A stretch of DNA of 64,000 bases from Bacillus sp. PAMC26568 (GTDB taxonomy: Bacteria; Bacillota; Bacilli; Bacillales; Bacillaceae): positions 3,720,001-3,784,000 of the forward strand of contig NZ_CP060137.1 of assembly GCF_014235785.1 (NCBI RefSeq), in the 5' to 3' direction. Below the pieces are notes generated by a model. It was not told the origin of the DNA and searched no databases. It saw only the letters and a program-made list of their open reading frames with translations. Position 1 is the first letter of the stretch, and each line of letters starts with the position of its first letter. This document shows, in pieces, positions 8,486 to 17,327 of this stretch. Made by a program: the position numbers and the translations under genes.

Positions 8486-9298
8486 TTATACACACTTCTT
8501 CCCGTTGCTCTCGCAAACTTTTAATGCATTGATTTCGCCGCCAATCAAAATCGCAAAGCCTGATAAATAAAGCCAGGTAATAAGGACGATAACCCCGCCA
8601 AGACTTCCATATGTAGCATTAAAATTCCCAAACTGTGATACATAGAAAGCAAATCCAAGTGATATAATTTGCCAGAGGATGGTTGCAATAATTGCTCCAA
8701 AATAAACATCTTTCATTCTCATTTCTTCATTAGGCGCTAAATAATACAGAACCATCAGCACTGCACACATCATAAGAAATGATAGCAGAAACCTCATCAC
8801 ATTTAAGATGATTACATTTTCACTTACAAATGAGAAATAATCCCCTACAAACCCTATGATAGCACTGCCGAACACAGGAAGCACCAACGTAAGGGCAAAT
8901 GTAATGACAAGACCGATTGTCATGATAACGGCCTGAAGCCGAATTTTCCAGAATGGACGAGTCTCTTCTACAATAAATGCTTTATTTAATGACCTGATAA
9001 GTGCATTTGTTGCATTCGAAGCTGACCAAATGGTTGCCAGAATACCAAATGATAATAACCCGCCATTAGGTTCGCTGATTAACCCTGTTAAATGTTCAGA
9101 CAGCATCCCGCCTACTTCTGCCGGCGCATATTGGTTAATCATATCAACCATAGTACTTGATTCAATATTAAAGTATGGCAGCAATGCAACTAAAAAAATC
9201 AGAAGCGGAAATAAGGAAAGTAAAAAGAAGTGGGACAGAACTGCTGCCTGATCTCCTGTTTCATGAAGTTTAATTCTTTTCATAAGTTCTTTTATCAA
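8486..9298 (-). CDS. yihY: YihY/BrkB-family integral membrane protein
   Basis: A 270-aa protein with about six transmembrane segments and the family signatures DQAAVLSHFFLLSLFPLLIF near the N-terminus, NATNALIRSLNKAF in the middle, and YGSLGGVIVLITWLYLSGFA followed by ILIGGEINA near the C-terminus. The family was once called ribonuclease BN, which is now regarded as wrong; true function is unknown. I start at TTG because GGAGGTG lies six bases before it; the longer frame lacks a ribosome site. It is divergent from the PAP2 phosphatase gene. Confidence 0.87.
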   Translation of the reverse strand: MIKELMKRIKLHETGDQAAVLSHFFLLSLFPLLIFLVALLPYFNIESSTMVDMINQYAPAEVGGMLSEHLTGLISEPNGGLLSFGILATIWSASNATNALIRSLNKAFIVEETRPFWKIRLQAVIMTIGLVITFALTLVLPVFGSAIIGFVGDYFSFVSENVIILNVMRFLLSFLMMCAVLMVLYYLAPNEEMRMKDVYFGAIIATILWQIISLGFAFYVSQFGNFNATYGSLGGVIVLITWLYLSGFAILIGGEINALKVCESNGKKCV

Positions 9299-9424
9299 AT
9301 GCGACACCTCCGATTGTAATATTCTTTTTCCTAAAATCTGCTTCTTAAAACCTAAAACAATCGACAATGTTTGGCTTAAGAGCGATAGTGGTATTTTCTC
9401 AATAAATACATTAGGAGATTTGCA

Positions 9425-10075
9425 ATGAATAAAGAAGAACAGGAAACCATTTCGAAAACCTTTATTATGTATTCAATCTTAATGATTGGTGCCTTTAGCT
9501 TTATTTTCATTGAATTTGCGGATGAAGTCATAGAGATGGAACTGCGCTCATTTGACACCCCGATCATACATTATATCCACGGCTTGCGTACACCTATGCT
9601 TGGACAATTCATGTCTGCTATTACTTCCATCGGTTCAATAACCGGGATTATGATAGGAATGTCTATCGCTCTTATTTTACTGTACATAAATCGAAAATGG
9701 CGGGAAGGGCTGTTTTTAATAGTGACTGTATCAGGAGCATCCCTTTTAAATTATTTTTTAAAATGGATGTTTAAAAGAGATCGCCCTACTCTAAATCCTC
9801 TTATAGTAGAAGACGGATATAGCTTTCCAAGCGGACACTCTATGGTTTCATTTTCATTCATAGGAATTCTTGCATACTTATTAACGATCATGGTCAAACA
9901 TAATGCCCTGAAGCTTCTCATTATGGTTTCATTTCTTATCATTGTGTTTTTAATCGGTCTCAGCAGAATTTATTTAGGTGTTCATTATCCAAGCGACGTG
10001 ATTGCCGGATTTGCTGCAGGAGGCGCGTGGCTTGTCATATGTATTGTAGCCTTGAAGTTTAAAGTAAAGATATAA
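9425..10075 (+). CDS. PAP2-family membrane phosphatase
   Basis: A 216-aa membrane protein with about six helices and the three-part acid phosphatase signature: KRDRPTLNP (motif 1), PSGH (motif 2, FPSGHSMVSF) and SRIYLGVHYPSDVIAG (motif 3) with catalytic His residues in motifs 2 and 3. Such enzymes dephosphorylate lipid phosphates such as phosphatidylglycerol phosphate or undecaprenyl pyrophosphate on the outer membrane face. The ATG has AGGAGA upstream. It is monocistronic, ending in a strong terminator. The lipid substrate cannot be told from sequence. Confidence 0.9.
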   Translation: MNKEEQETISKTFIMYSILMIGAFSFIFIEFADEVIEMELRSFDTPIIHYIHGLRTPMLGQFMSAITSIGSITGIMIGMSIALILLYINRKWREGLFLIVTVSGASLLNYFLKWMFKRDRPTLNPLIVEDGYSFPSGHSMVSFSFIGILAYLLTIMVKHNALKLLIMVSFLIIVFLIGLSRIYLGVHYPSDVIAGFAAGGAWLVICIVALKFKVKI

Positions 10076-10104
10076 AAGAGCTTGGAGTGCCTCCAAGCTC
10101 TTTT
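10074..10104 (+). terminator. Rho-independent terminator after PAP2 gene
   Basis: AAAAGAGCTTGGAG and CTCCAAGCTCTTTT arms with a 3-nt loop overlap the stop codon. Confidence 0.93.
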
Positions 10105-10301
10105 ATTAGATATTGATGCTATTCAAGTGATTTAACGTGTGTAATTGTTAAAACTATTTTCTTGTGAACTGTACTTGTTCACATATATGTTGAATTTTTT
10201 TGAAAGCACGCGAATTATTTTGATACGAGACCTAATAATTTCCCAAATCCTTTGAATTAATCCTGAAAGTGCCCGAATTGGTTTTAATAGTGATTCATTT
10301 T

Positions 10302-11504
10302 TCAGTTTGACAGGACACGAGTGATTTTGCCGATCGCCCAATCAAGATCTTCTTCTGAAATAACAAGCGGAGGCGCAAATCGAATGACTGTTTCATGTGT
10401 TTCTTTGCATAAAAGCCCTTCTTCTTTTAATTTTTCACAATAAGGACGGGCTGCCTCCGTCAGTTCAACACCAATGAATAACCCTCTTCCGCGCACTTCT
10501 TTAATCAATGGATTCTTGATTTCAGAGAGTTTTTCCATAAAATACGTTCCAAGCTTTAAAGATCGTTCCGCTAAATCCTCTTCTTCCAGAACTTCGAGTG
10601 CAGCGACTGAAACCGCACACGCAAGCGGATTTCCTCCAAATGTTGAACCGTGTGATCCCGGATTGAATACTGCAAGGATATCCTTATTTGCAGCAACACA
10701 TGAAATCGGGAATACGCCTCCTCCAAGTGCCTTGCCAAGAATGTACATATCCGGCTTCACTTCTTCCCAATCGCACGCAAATGTTTTTCCAGAACGACCT
10801 AAACCAGATTGAATTTCATCTGCAATGAATAAAACATGATTCTCTTTGCAAACCTCTGCTGCTTGTTTTAAGAAACCTGCCGGCGGTATGATGATCCCTG
10901 CTTCCCCTTGAATCGGTTCAATTAGAAATGCTGCCGTATTAGGTGTTATTGCTGTTTTTAAGGCTTCGATATCTCCATATGGAATCAATTTAATACCTGG
11001 CAGCATCGGGCCAAATCCGCGTTTGTACTCTTCTTCTGATGAAAGGGATACAGCTGACATTGTACGACCGTGAAAATTCCCAATACACGCAATAATTTCT
11101 GCTTGATCAGAAGCAGCGCCTTTAACATCATAAGCCCAGCGTCGAGCAGCCTTAATTGCGGTTTCAACTGCTTCAGCACCTGTATTCATCGGCAAAATCA
11201 TATCTTTGCCGGTTATTCTTGCAACACTTTCATAAAATGGGGCAAGCTGGTCGTTATGAAAGGCCCGTGATGTAAGGGTAATCTTATCAGCCTGATCTTT
11301 TAATGCTTTAATAATCTTCGGATGTCTATGTCCTTGATTCACAGCTGAATAAGCACTTAACATATCCATGTATTTGTTGCCTTCAGGATCTTTCACCCAA
11401 ACACCTTCTGCTTCCGAAATCACAATTGGAAGCGGATGATAGTTATTCGCTCCATATTTAGATGTTTTTTCGATCATTTCTTGAGATTTAGTCAAAGTTG
11501 CCAT
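10302..11504 (-). CDS. rocD: Ornithine aminotransferase RocD
   Basis: A 400-aa class III PLP aminotransferase that moves the delta-amino group of ornithine to 2-oxoglutarate, giving glutamate semialdehyde in arginine/ornithine catabolism. Visible features are [20 protein letters not shown], the PLP aspartate motif [15 protein letters not shown] and the Schiff-base lysine in ILGKALGGG. Length and start (MATLTKSQE, with GAGGAGG upstream) fit Bacillus RocD. A sigma-54 promoter lies upstream, and the activator gene rocR is divergent, so expression should be induced by arginine or ornithine. The product feeds pyrroline-5-carboxylate dehydrogenase, encoded here at 43956. Confidence 0.96.
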   Translation of the reverse strand: MATLTKSQEMIEKTSKYGANNYHPLPIVISEAEGVWVKDPEGNKYMDMLSAYSAVNQGHRHPKIIKALKDQADKITLTSRAFHNDQLAPFYESVARITGKDMILPMNTGAEAVETAIKAARRWAYDVKGAASDQAEIIACIGNFHGRTMSAVSLSSEEEYKRGFGPMLPGIKLIPYGDIEALKTAITPNTAAFLIEPIQGEAGIIIPPAGFLKQAAEVCKENHVLFIADEIQSGLGRSGKTFACDWEEVKPDMYILGKALGGGVFPISCVAANKDILAVFNPGSHGSTFGGNPLACAVSVAALEVLEEEDLAERSLKLGTYFMEKLSEIKNPLIKEVRGRGLFIGVELTEAARPYCEKLKEEGLLCKETHETVIRFAPPLVISEEDLDWAIGKITRVLSN

Positions 11505-11621
11505 ACTCGTTCCTCCTCTAATAGATGTTTGATTTCTCTTTCCTTGATATATCAGTAAACTGTTCATGCTTATATAGAATGGTCATGTCGATTCTTCTAT
11601 TTTTTTCTTCACTATTCTTGA

Positions 11622-11639
11622 ATGCAAGTTTCGTGCCAA
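11622..11639 (-). promoter_or_regulatory. Sigma-54 (-24/-12) promoter for rocD
   Basis: The minus strand reads TTGGCACGAAACTTGCAT, an essentially perfect -24 (TTGGCAC) / -12 (TTGCAT) element with standard spacing. It lies about 120 bp upstream of the rocD start codon. Transcription from such promoters needs an enhancer-binding activator, here RocR encoded next door. Confidence 0.9.
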
Positions 11640-11679
11640 TCATTTCTTAAGCAATTGCTGGGGGATTCTAGGTATCTTC

Positions 11680-11737
11680 TGCAAATTCTCATTGCACTGA
11701 TTTTTTTTTTGCACCAACAACGCAAAATATTTTTGCA
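11680..11737. promoter_or_regulatory. Candidate RocR upstream activating sites
   Basis: Two inverted repeats lie between rocD and rocR: TGCAA-N7-TTGCA at 11680-11696 and GCAAAATATTTTTGCA at 11722-11737. They are 40-100 bp upstream of the sigma-54 promoter of rocD and just upstream of rocR, where enhancer sites for the activator are expected. Assignment is by position and symmetry. Confidence 0.6.
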
Positions 11738-11793
11738 CACTCTCTGAATTTCCAATAAAATAAGAGTAAATGAAACCGAATCGGGGATAGGAT

Positions 11794-13194
11794 ATGAAAC
11801 TGGAAAAAAAGGATCTTCACTTATTTTTTAAAGCAATCATAGATGAAATAGATGTGGGTTTGCATGTGATTGATGATAAGGGCCACACCATCTTATATAA
11901 CAATAAAATGATGCAAATTGAGTCAATGGATATTCAAGACGTACTGGATAAAAATCTGCTGGATGTTTTCATGTTTACAAAAGATCAAGACAGCACGCTA
12001 GTTCAAGCTTTGCAAAAAGGTACTGAAACAAAAAACGTCAAGCAAACGTATTTCAACAATAAAGGGAAGGAAATCACAACGATCAACAACACCTTTCCTA
12101 TCAAAGATCAAGGTAAGATTATCGGTGCTGTTGAGATCGCAAAAGATATAACAAAACTTGAAAGGCTTATTAAAGACAATATAAAGAGAAAAGGAAACAC
12201 GAAGTATACATTTGAAAGCATTATCGGGGAAAGCCTTTCTATAAAAGAAGTGATTGAAAATGCAAAAAGAGCAACACGCACATCATCATCTGTTCTCATT
12301 GTTGGTGAAACAGGTACTGGAAAAGAACTGTTTGCCCAAAGCATCCACAATGGAAGCAGCCGTTCTGCTGCACCATTTATTTCTCAAAACTGTGCAGCTT
12401 TACCGGATAACCTGATTGAAAGTCTTTTATTCGGAACGAAAAAAGGGGCATTTTCAGGAGCAATTGATCACCCCGGTTTATTTGAACAAGCAGAAGGCGG
12501 AACATTATTGCTCGATGAGATTAACTCATTAAACCCAAACTTGCAGTCAAAGCTGCTGCGTGCCCTGCAGGAAAAAACGATCCGGCGCATCGGGGATACA
12601 AAAGACACTCCAATTGATGTACGCATCATTGCAACTATAAATGAAGATCCAATTGATGCCATAGCAAACCAGCGGATGAGGAAGGATTTATATTATCGGC
12701 TAAGTGTAGTTACAATCTTCGTTCCCCCTCTAAGGGATCGAGCAGAAGATATTCCGCTTCTCGTTCAAAGTTTTATAGACAAATATAATCATTTATTTCA
12801 AATGGATGTACAACTAGTGGACGATGATGTGCTTCAATCCTTCCTCGCCTATGACTGGCCTGGAAATATTCGAGAATTGGAGCACATGATAGAAGGAGCT
12901 ATGAATCTAATCATGGATGAAGAGATGATTCGTTTCATTCATTTGCCTTATCCATACCGTTCAAGGGTCAAGCACTCCGTATCAGCCGAATCCACAATCA
13001 ATCCGCTTTTTCAAGACAGACCGATTTCTGACATGAACCTAAAAGAACATATGGAAATGTCTGAAATACATTTCATTAAAGAAGCATTAAAAAAGAATCA
13101 CTTCAACATTTCAAAAACTGCAAAAATAGTAGGCATCAGCCGTCAAAGTCTTCAATATCGGATCAAAAAATGGGGGATTGTGATTGAAGAATGA
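11794..13194 (+). CDS. rocR: RocR-type sigma-54-dependent activator
   Basis: A 466-aa NtrC-class activator. An N-terminal PAS sensor (about residues 5-125) is followed by an AAA+ domain with Walker A GETGTGKE near residue 170, the sigma-54 contact loop GAFSGA near 218 (usual form GAFTGA), Walker B GTLLLDEIN, and a C-terminal Fis-type HTH (NISKTAKIVGISRQSLQYRI). In Bacillus RocR the N-terminal domain senses ornithine or citrulline and switches on the roc operons. It is divergent from rocD with its sigma-54 promoter. Length agrees with RocR. The Thr-to-Ser change in the loop is conservative. Confidence 0.93.
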   Translation: MKLEKKDLHLFFKAIIDEIDVGLHVIDDKGHTILYNNKMMQIESMDIQDVLDKNLLDVFMFTKDQDSTLVQALQKGTETKNVKQTYFNNKGKEITTINNTFPIKDQGKIIGAVEIAKDITKLERLIKDNIKRKGNTKYTFESIIGESLSIKEVIENAKRATRTSSSVLIVGETGTGKELFAQSIHNGSSRSAAPFISQNCAALPDNLIESLLFGTKKGAFSGAIDHPGLFEQAEGGTLLLDEINSLNPNLQSKLLRALQEKTIRRIGDTKDTPIDVRIIATINEDPIDAIANQRMRKDLYYRLSVVTIFVPPLRDRAEDIPLLVQSFIDKYNHLFQMDVQLVDDDVLQSFLAYDWPGNIRELEHMIEGAMNLIMDEEMIRFIHLPYPYRSRVKHSVSAESTINPLFQDRPISDMNLKEHMEMSEIHFIKEALKKNHFNISKTAKIVGISRQSLQYRIKKWGIVIEE

Positions 13195-13196
13195 AA

Positions 13197-13224
13197 AGAG
13201 CTTGGGGAATAAACCCCAAGCTCT
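13197..13224. terminator. Bidirectional terminator between rocR and the EIIC gene
   Basis: AGAGCTTGGGG and CCCCAAGCTCT arms with a 6-nt loop lie between convergent genes. Confidence 0.85.
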
Positions 13225-13241
13225 GCTTGTATTTTTTAACC

Positions 13242-14279
13242 TTAAGCTATTTTTCGAAGGTCATTATCATTTCTGATTTCTGAGACTGTTTTGATTTTAT
13301 AATTCTTAAACACCAGCGATCCCAAGTAGCCTGCAATCGCTCCAGCCAGTGCACATATTAAAGCTGTAATGGTTACCTTGAATGGATCATTGAAACCATA
13401 CATAACAGCTAATCCAGCAATAGGAGTGGCTGTGCCTGTCGCGTTGTTCACTAATCCAAACATTGAAACGACTACTCCAGCTGCTGCGCCGCCAAAAAAG
13501 TTTGTCACATAAACGGGGATTGGGTTGGCCGTAATAATATCAGCTTGTGTTAATGGTTCAATTGCGACAGCAATATTTGTTCTTTTATCTCCTAATTTTA
13601 AACGATGAAAAAGAACATAATTCATAAAGGAAGATCCGAATACAGCCAGTGCGCCAATTGCCATTGGAAGTCCTGTTAATCCGAGCATCGCAGTCAGAGC
13701 CATTGAACTTAAAGGGGCAGTTGCAACAACAGTGATCACTCCGCCAAGAATAATGCCCATCAAGATGGGATTGCTGTTGGCTGTTTCTGTAATGATACCG
13801 CCAATATTAAGCAAAGTGGCATCCACTAATGGAGTGACAGATTCACCGATAAAGCGGACAAGCGGTGCAGCTACGATAATTGTCACAATTAAATCTAAAC
13901 CCGCAGGCGTTTTTTTCTCAATTATTTTTACTAAGAAGGACACCAGATAACCTGCAAAAAAACCTGGAAGCAATCCGAGTCCAGAACATGAAACACCCAG
14001 CAGCAAGGCGTAAACCGGTGAAACACCTAGTGCTAGCGCAACTAATGCAGCAGCGGCTACACCGCCCATGCTTCCTGCAGCATCCCCGACTTCGCCAAGG
14101 AATTCAATCTTCAGAAGATCTCCTCCGACAAACCGCTGAAAGGCTTCAACAAGAAATGCAGCAACTGCAGCATTGGCGAGAGCTCCCATCGCCTTCATTC
14201 CCTTAGGTGCTTTGTAGCTGAATAAAGAAAATAATCCAAGTACTATTAATAATAGCGCTGTTCCTTTTACCAATTCCAT
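13242..14279 (-). CDS. PTS EIIC-like membrane protein of the PfoR type
   Basis: A 345-aa, very hydrophobic protein with about ten membrane segments and glycine/alanine-rich repeats (GDAAGSMGGVAAAALVALAL, FFGGAAAGVVVSMFGLVNN). It fits the PTS_EIIC_2/PfoR superfamily, which resembles PTS membrane subunits but lacks IIA/IIB domains; family members have been linked to gene regulation in clostridia. The substrate is unknown. I start at MELVKG, preceded by GAGGAGAG, not at the longer frame. No PTS IIA or IIB gene is adjacent. The 300-nt leader holds a guanine-type purine riboswitch and a terminator, which points to a purine-related role rather than a sugar one. Confidence 0.75.
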   Translation of the reverse strand: MELVKGTALLLIVLGLFSLFSYKAPKGMKAMGALANAAVAAFLVEAFQRFVGGDLLKIEFLGEVGDAAGSMGGVAAAALVALALGVSPVYALLLGVSCSGLGLLPGFFAGYLVSFLVKIIEKKTPAGLDLIVTIIVAAPLVRFIGESVTPLVDATLLNIGGIITETANSNPILMGIILGGVITVVATAPLSSMALTAMLGLTGLPMAIGALAVFGSSFMNYVLFHRLKLGDKRTNIAVAIEPLTQADIITANPIPVYVTNFFGGAAAGVVVSMFGLVNNATGTATPIAGLAVMYGFNDPFKVTITALICALAGAIAGYLGSLVFKNYKIKTVSEIRNDNDLRKIA

Positions 14280-14340
14280 CTGTCTCTCTCCTCTGGCTGT
14301 TAAGAATTTAATCGGCATTCATTCTTTTACAATAATATCC

Positions 14341-14401
14341 AAAAAGCCCTTATTCTTTCGCACCTTCAGCCGCAAGACAGAAAGCATGAAAAAATAAGAG
14401 C
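14341..14401 (-). terminator. Leader terminator, probable riboswitch expression platform
   Basis: On the minus strand GCTCTTATT (14401-14393) pairs with AATAAGGGC (14354-14346), enclosing a second inner stem (CTTTC with GAAAG), and is followed by TTTTT at 14345-14341. It lies between the purine aptamer and the EIIC start codon, as expected for transcription attenuation. The competing antiterminator helix was not resolved by eye. Confidence 0.65.
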
Positions 14402-14516
14402 CTGCATACGCGATCGCTGTATTACTATATTCAAAGATAATCCTTTTTACTAAGCAGGATAATCGATGATTAGCATATCATACAATCTGCATCTTCTCAT
14501 CTAAGTTGTTCATACC

Positions 14517-14589
14517 TTCTTGTAGTCTGGCATTTTAGCGGCTGCCAGGTAGAAACGATCAGACCATCTTGACTGAAATTATACAAGAA
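14517..14589 (-). ncRNA. Purine riboswitch aptamer, guanine class
   Basis: The minus strand has the purine aptamer architecture. P1 is TTCTTGT/ACAAGAA; P2 is short (TCAG/CTGA) with loop ending AAGATGG; J2/3 is GTTTCTACC, the conserved sequence; P3 is TGGCA/TGCCA with loop GCCGCTAAAA; J3/1 is GACTA. The GG in L2 and CC in L3 can form the loop-loop contact. The specificity base in J3/1 is C (GACTA, not GATTA), which in characterised aptamers selects guanine or hypoxanthine over adenine. It leads into the PfoR-like EIIC gene with a terminator in between, so purine binding should turn the gene off. Confidence 0.9.
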
Positions 14590-14674
14590 TATAAAAATTT
14601 AAAATAGTTAACAAAAGTATATATGAATTGGTTCAGCAGAACAATGCATTATCAAAATATCAGAATTATCAATT

Positions 14675-15634
14675 TCATTCAGCAGCAACTGCTTCAAATA
14701 GGTTTGGTATCGCAGAAATTGCCCCTACCTTTGTACAAACCATAGCGCCTACTTTATTACTAAAGAAGGTAATTTTTTTTAGATATTCAAAGTCCGATAA
14801 CACTCTTCTAGGATCTTCCTCTTTTCCCAGCTGGAAAAGCATTGCTCCTACGAAGGCATCACCAGCACCTGTAGAATCAATTGAATGAACTTTAATGCTT
14901 TTAACAATATCTTGGTTTTGCCCATTTGAAACGAACGTTCCTTTTTTTCCAAGAGTAACGGCTACAGCTCTTACACCCATTTCATGAAGAGATGAGACAC
15001 CCTTCGTAACATCGTTCATACCTGTTATGATTTTTAATTCATCATCACTTACTTTTACAAAATCTGATAAAGACATTCCTTTTTTCACCAAATCAACAAA
15101 GGTTTGGTTTCTGCCTGCCCATAAATCTTTTCTAAAGTTAGGGTCGAAGGAAATGAATTTTCCAGCTTCCTTCGCTGTTCTCATTGCATTTAAATAGGCA
15201 GATTGAAACGGATCGTCTAATAGAGCAGTAGCTGAACCGAAATGAAGCATATTAAATTGCTTTAGTTTGTCTTTATCAAGTTCTTCTTCAGATAAAAATG
15301 CATCTGCACCACGATTAAAAACAAAATCTCTTTCCCCATTTCCTTTTAATGATACGAAAGCTAACGTTGTTGGATGTTCCTTATCCAGCACAATCGTCGA
15401 TGTATCAACATTCAATCCTTCAAGTGTTTTCCTTAAGAAATGACCGAACGGATCATCTCCAACTTTACCGCAGAACGCAGCACTTCCTCCAAGCTTTACA
15501 ATTGCTGCACACACATTTGCAGGTGCTCCACCTGCTTGTTTTTCAAAATTCTTACCATCAACTAAGTCAATATCCAAATCCGTACAGAAAAAATCGATAA
15601 GCAATTCTCCAATGCAAATGACTGATGAACTCAT
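14675..15634 (-). CDS. PfkB-family fructokinase
   Basis: A 319-aa ribokinase/PfkB carbohydrate kinase, expected to phosphorylate fructose with ATP. Signatures: N-terminal substrate motif [16 protein letters not shown], the [13 protein letters not shown] segment typical of fructokinases, and the catalytic anion-hole motif [13 protein letters not shown] near residue 255. It follows the GH32 gene on the same strand, with a terminator between (15684-15720), so part of its expression may come from read-through or its own promoter. It would convert fructose released by the GH32 enzyme into fructose phosphate for glycolysis. Family is firm; fructose is inferred from sequence type and context. Confidence 0.9.
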   Translation of the reverse strand: MSSSVICIGELLIDFFCTDLDIDLVDGKNFEKQAGGAPANVCAAIVKLGGSAAFCGKVGDDPFGHFLRKTLEGLNVDTSTIVLDKEHPTTLAFVSLKGNGERDFVFNRGADAFLSEEELDKDKLKQFNMLHFGSATALLDDPFQSAYLNAMRTAKEAGKFISFDPNFRKDLWAGRNQTFVDLVKKGMSLSDFVKVSDDELKIITGMNDVTKGVSSLHEMGVRAVAVTLGKKGTFVSNGQNQDIVKSIKVHSIDSTGAGDAFVGAMLFQLGKEEDPRRVLSDFEYLKKITFFSNKVGAMVCTKVGAISAIPNLFEAVAAE

Positions 15635-15683
15635 TTAAACACACATCCTCTTAATACAATTTCGCAAATATGTACAATCCTGT

Positions 15684-15720
15684 TAAAAAAGCTCTAATCA
15701 CAAATACTCGATTAGAGCTA
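15684..15720 (-). terminator. Rho-independent terminator after GH32 gene
   Basis: On the minus strand GCTCTAATC and GATTAGAGC arms with a 10-nt loop are followed by six T. Confidence 0.88.
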
Positions 15721-15740
15721 AAGGAAACAACGATTAACCT

Positions 15741-17219
15741 TTATCTGTTCCATATTGAGTTCAATTCAATTACCTTTAATTCCGGTACATTTGTTTTTCC
15801 TTCATTTGAAAAGAAAATAAGGTCTTTGCATGCCTCACTTGGGAATATTAAGCTAGTAACCGCAACTTCACCGTCATTAGCAAATATTTCAATTGATGAA
15901 GCATCAATAAACAGCTGAAGGTTTATTCGATTGTTTTTCATCTTCAAAGGAGCTTTTTGTACAGCAGGAAAGGATGACGAAAAACTATTTTCTCCAGAAT
16001 TGGTCCGGTCTGCTAAGAGTATTTCCTTCAAGCAGTCATAACTTATGACTGTTTTTTCTGTTTCAGAATGCTTGATGATCACACCAAATGTATTTGAACT
16101 TCCTTTATCAAACTCAATATTTATCTCCATTGAATGATGGTTCAAACTAAATGATTGGAGTTCATTTGATTCAATTGAAAGATCATGGTATGAATGGATG
16201 CCTTTTCTCAGTGTACTCATTTCTGATACAGGTTTTTGAACTAAGCGAGCTCCATTATCACTAGAAGTTAAAGATAACACTCTTGGAAGTGTCATCGCGC
16301 TTCTCCATTCTTTTGTTGGAAGATGATTTGCATAACGCCAGTTGCTCATCCAGCCAATATAAATTCTTCTTCCATCATGAGAAGGAATGTCAGACCAGCT
16401 TACACCTGCATAATTATCCCTTCCATAATCCAGCCATAGAACCGTTTCATCATAGTTATCATTTACAAAGGTCAATCCATCAAAACTGCCGGTAAAATAT
16501 TGTGTTCTTGATCCTTCCTTTAAATCCGGGTTATCTCCTATACTAACCAGCAAAACCCATTTTTGATTATCCGTATTCTGATCAACTGGTAATTGAAATA
16601 GATCCGGGCATTCCCAAACTCCATCATGTGAGCCTGCATGATTTCCAAATTCACTTGCAAATTCCCATTCTTTTAAATTTGGAGATGTATAAAATGTGAT
16701 GGATTGTCCAGTAGCTAACACCATGATCCATTTATTCGTTTCACTATGCCAAAATACTTTAGGATCACGGAAATCTGTAATATTAACATCTGAAAGGACT
16801 GGATTACCTTCAAATTTTACCCAAGTTCTTCCATCATCTTTACTGTACGCTAGGCTTTGACGCTGGCGAGGGCGGTCAGAACCAGGATACATATCATGAC
16901 TCGTATAAATCGCAACCAATCCTGGTTTATCGTCGAAAAATCCAGAAGTATTATCCCAGTCAACGACTGCACTTCCTGAAAAAATGGTTCCGTGCTTATC
17001 TGGAGACAGCGCAACAGGAAGATGCTCCCAATGGATTAAATCTTTACTGACTGCATGCCCCCAATGCATAGGACCCCATATCGCATCAAAAGGATGGCAC
17101 TGGTAAAACAAATGATATTCATCGTTAAAAAACACCATCCCATTAGGGTCGTTCATCCAATTTTTTTCTGGTGAAAAATGAAATTGAGGACGATATTTTT
17201 CTTTTAATTTTTGTGTCAT
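15741..17219 (-). CDS. GH32 beta-fructosidase (intracellular)
   Basis: A 492-aa glycoside hydrolase family 32 enzyme: five-bladed beta-propeller then a C-terminal beta-sandwich. Catalytic motifs are WMNDPNG (nucleophile Asp24), FRDPK (Asp152) and WECPD (acid/base Glu203). There is no signal peptide, so it acts in the cytoplasm on imported fructosides such as sucrose, sucrose-6-phosphate, or short levan or inulin oligosaccharides. No PTS permease is present; instead an ABC importer precedes it on the same strand, which favours non-phosphorylated oligofructosides as substrates. An AAAGGAGA site precedes the ATG. The family is certain; the precise substrate is inferred from the transporter. Confidence 0.93.
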   Translation of the reverse strand: MTQKLKEKYRPQFHFSPEKNWMNDPNGMVFFNDEYHLFYQCHPFDAIWGPMHWGHAVSKDLIHWEHLPVALSPDKHGTIFSGSAVVDWDNTSGFFDDKPGLVAIYTSHDMYPGSDRPRQRQSLAYSKDDGRTWVKFEGNPVLSDVNITDFRDPKVFWHSETNKWIMVLATGQSITFYTSPNLKEWEFASEFGNHAGSHDGVWECPDLFQLPVDQNTDNQKWVLLVSIGDNPDLKEGSRTQYFTGSFDGLTFVNDNYDETVLWLDYGRDNYAGVSWSDIPSHDGRRIYIGWMSNWRYANHLPTKEWRSAMTLPRVLSLTSSDNGARLVQKPVSEMSTLRKGIHSYHDLSIESNELQSFSLNHHSMEINIEFDKGSSNTFGVIIKHSETEKTVISYDCLKEILLADRTNSGENSFSSSFPAVQKAPLKMKNNRINLQLFIDASSIEIFANDGEVAVTSLIFPSEACKDLIFFSNEGKTNVPELKVIELNSIWNR

Positions 17220-17286
17220 TTTTCTGTTCTCCTTTTTTAGGGAATCACGTTCCTATAAATTTAAACGATCAAACACTATTAATCTA

Positions 17287-17313
17287 TTAGGCTGTACATC
17301 ATGTACAGCCTAA
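17287..17313. other. Perfect hairpin between binding-protein and GH32 genes
   Basis: TTAGGCTGTACAT and ATGTACAGCCTAA form a long stem with almost no loop. No T-run follows in the minus-strand direction of transcription, so it is more likely an RNA processing or 3' stabilising hairpin that raises the amount of the upstream binding-protein message than a full terminator. Confidence 0.6.
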
Positions 17314-17327
17314 GTCTAAATAATCTC

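Noticed and set aside
10132..10341. 69-aa minus-strand reading frame after rocD
   Set aside because: Overlaps the end of rocD in another frame; no ribosome site and no family.
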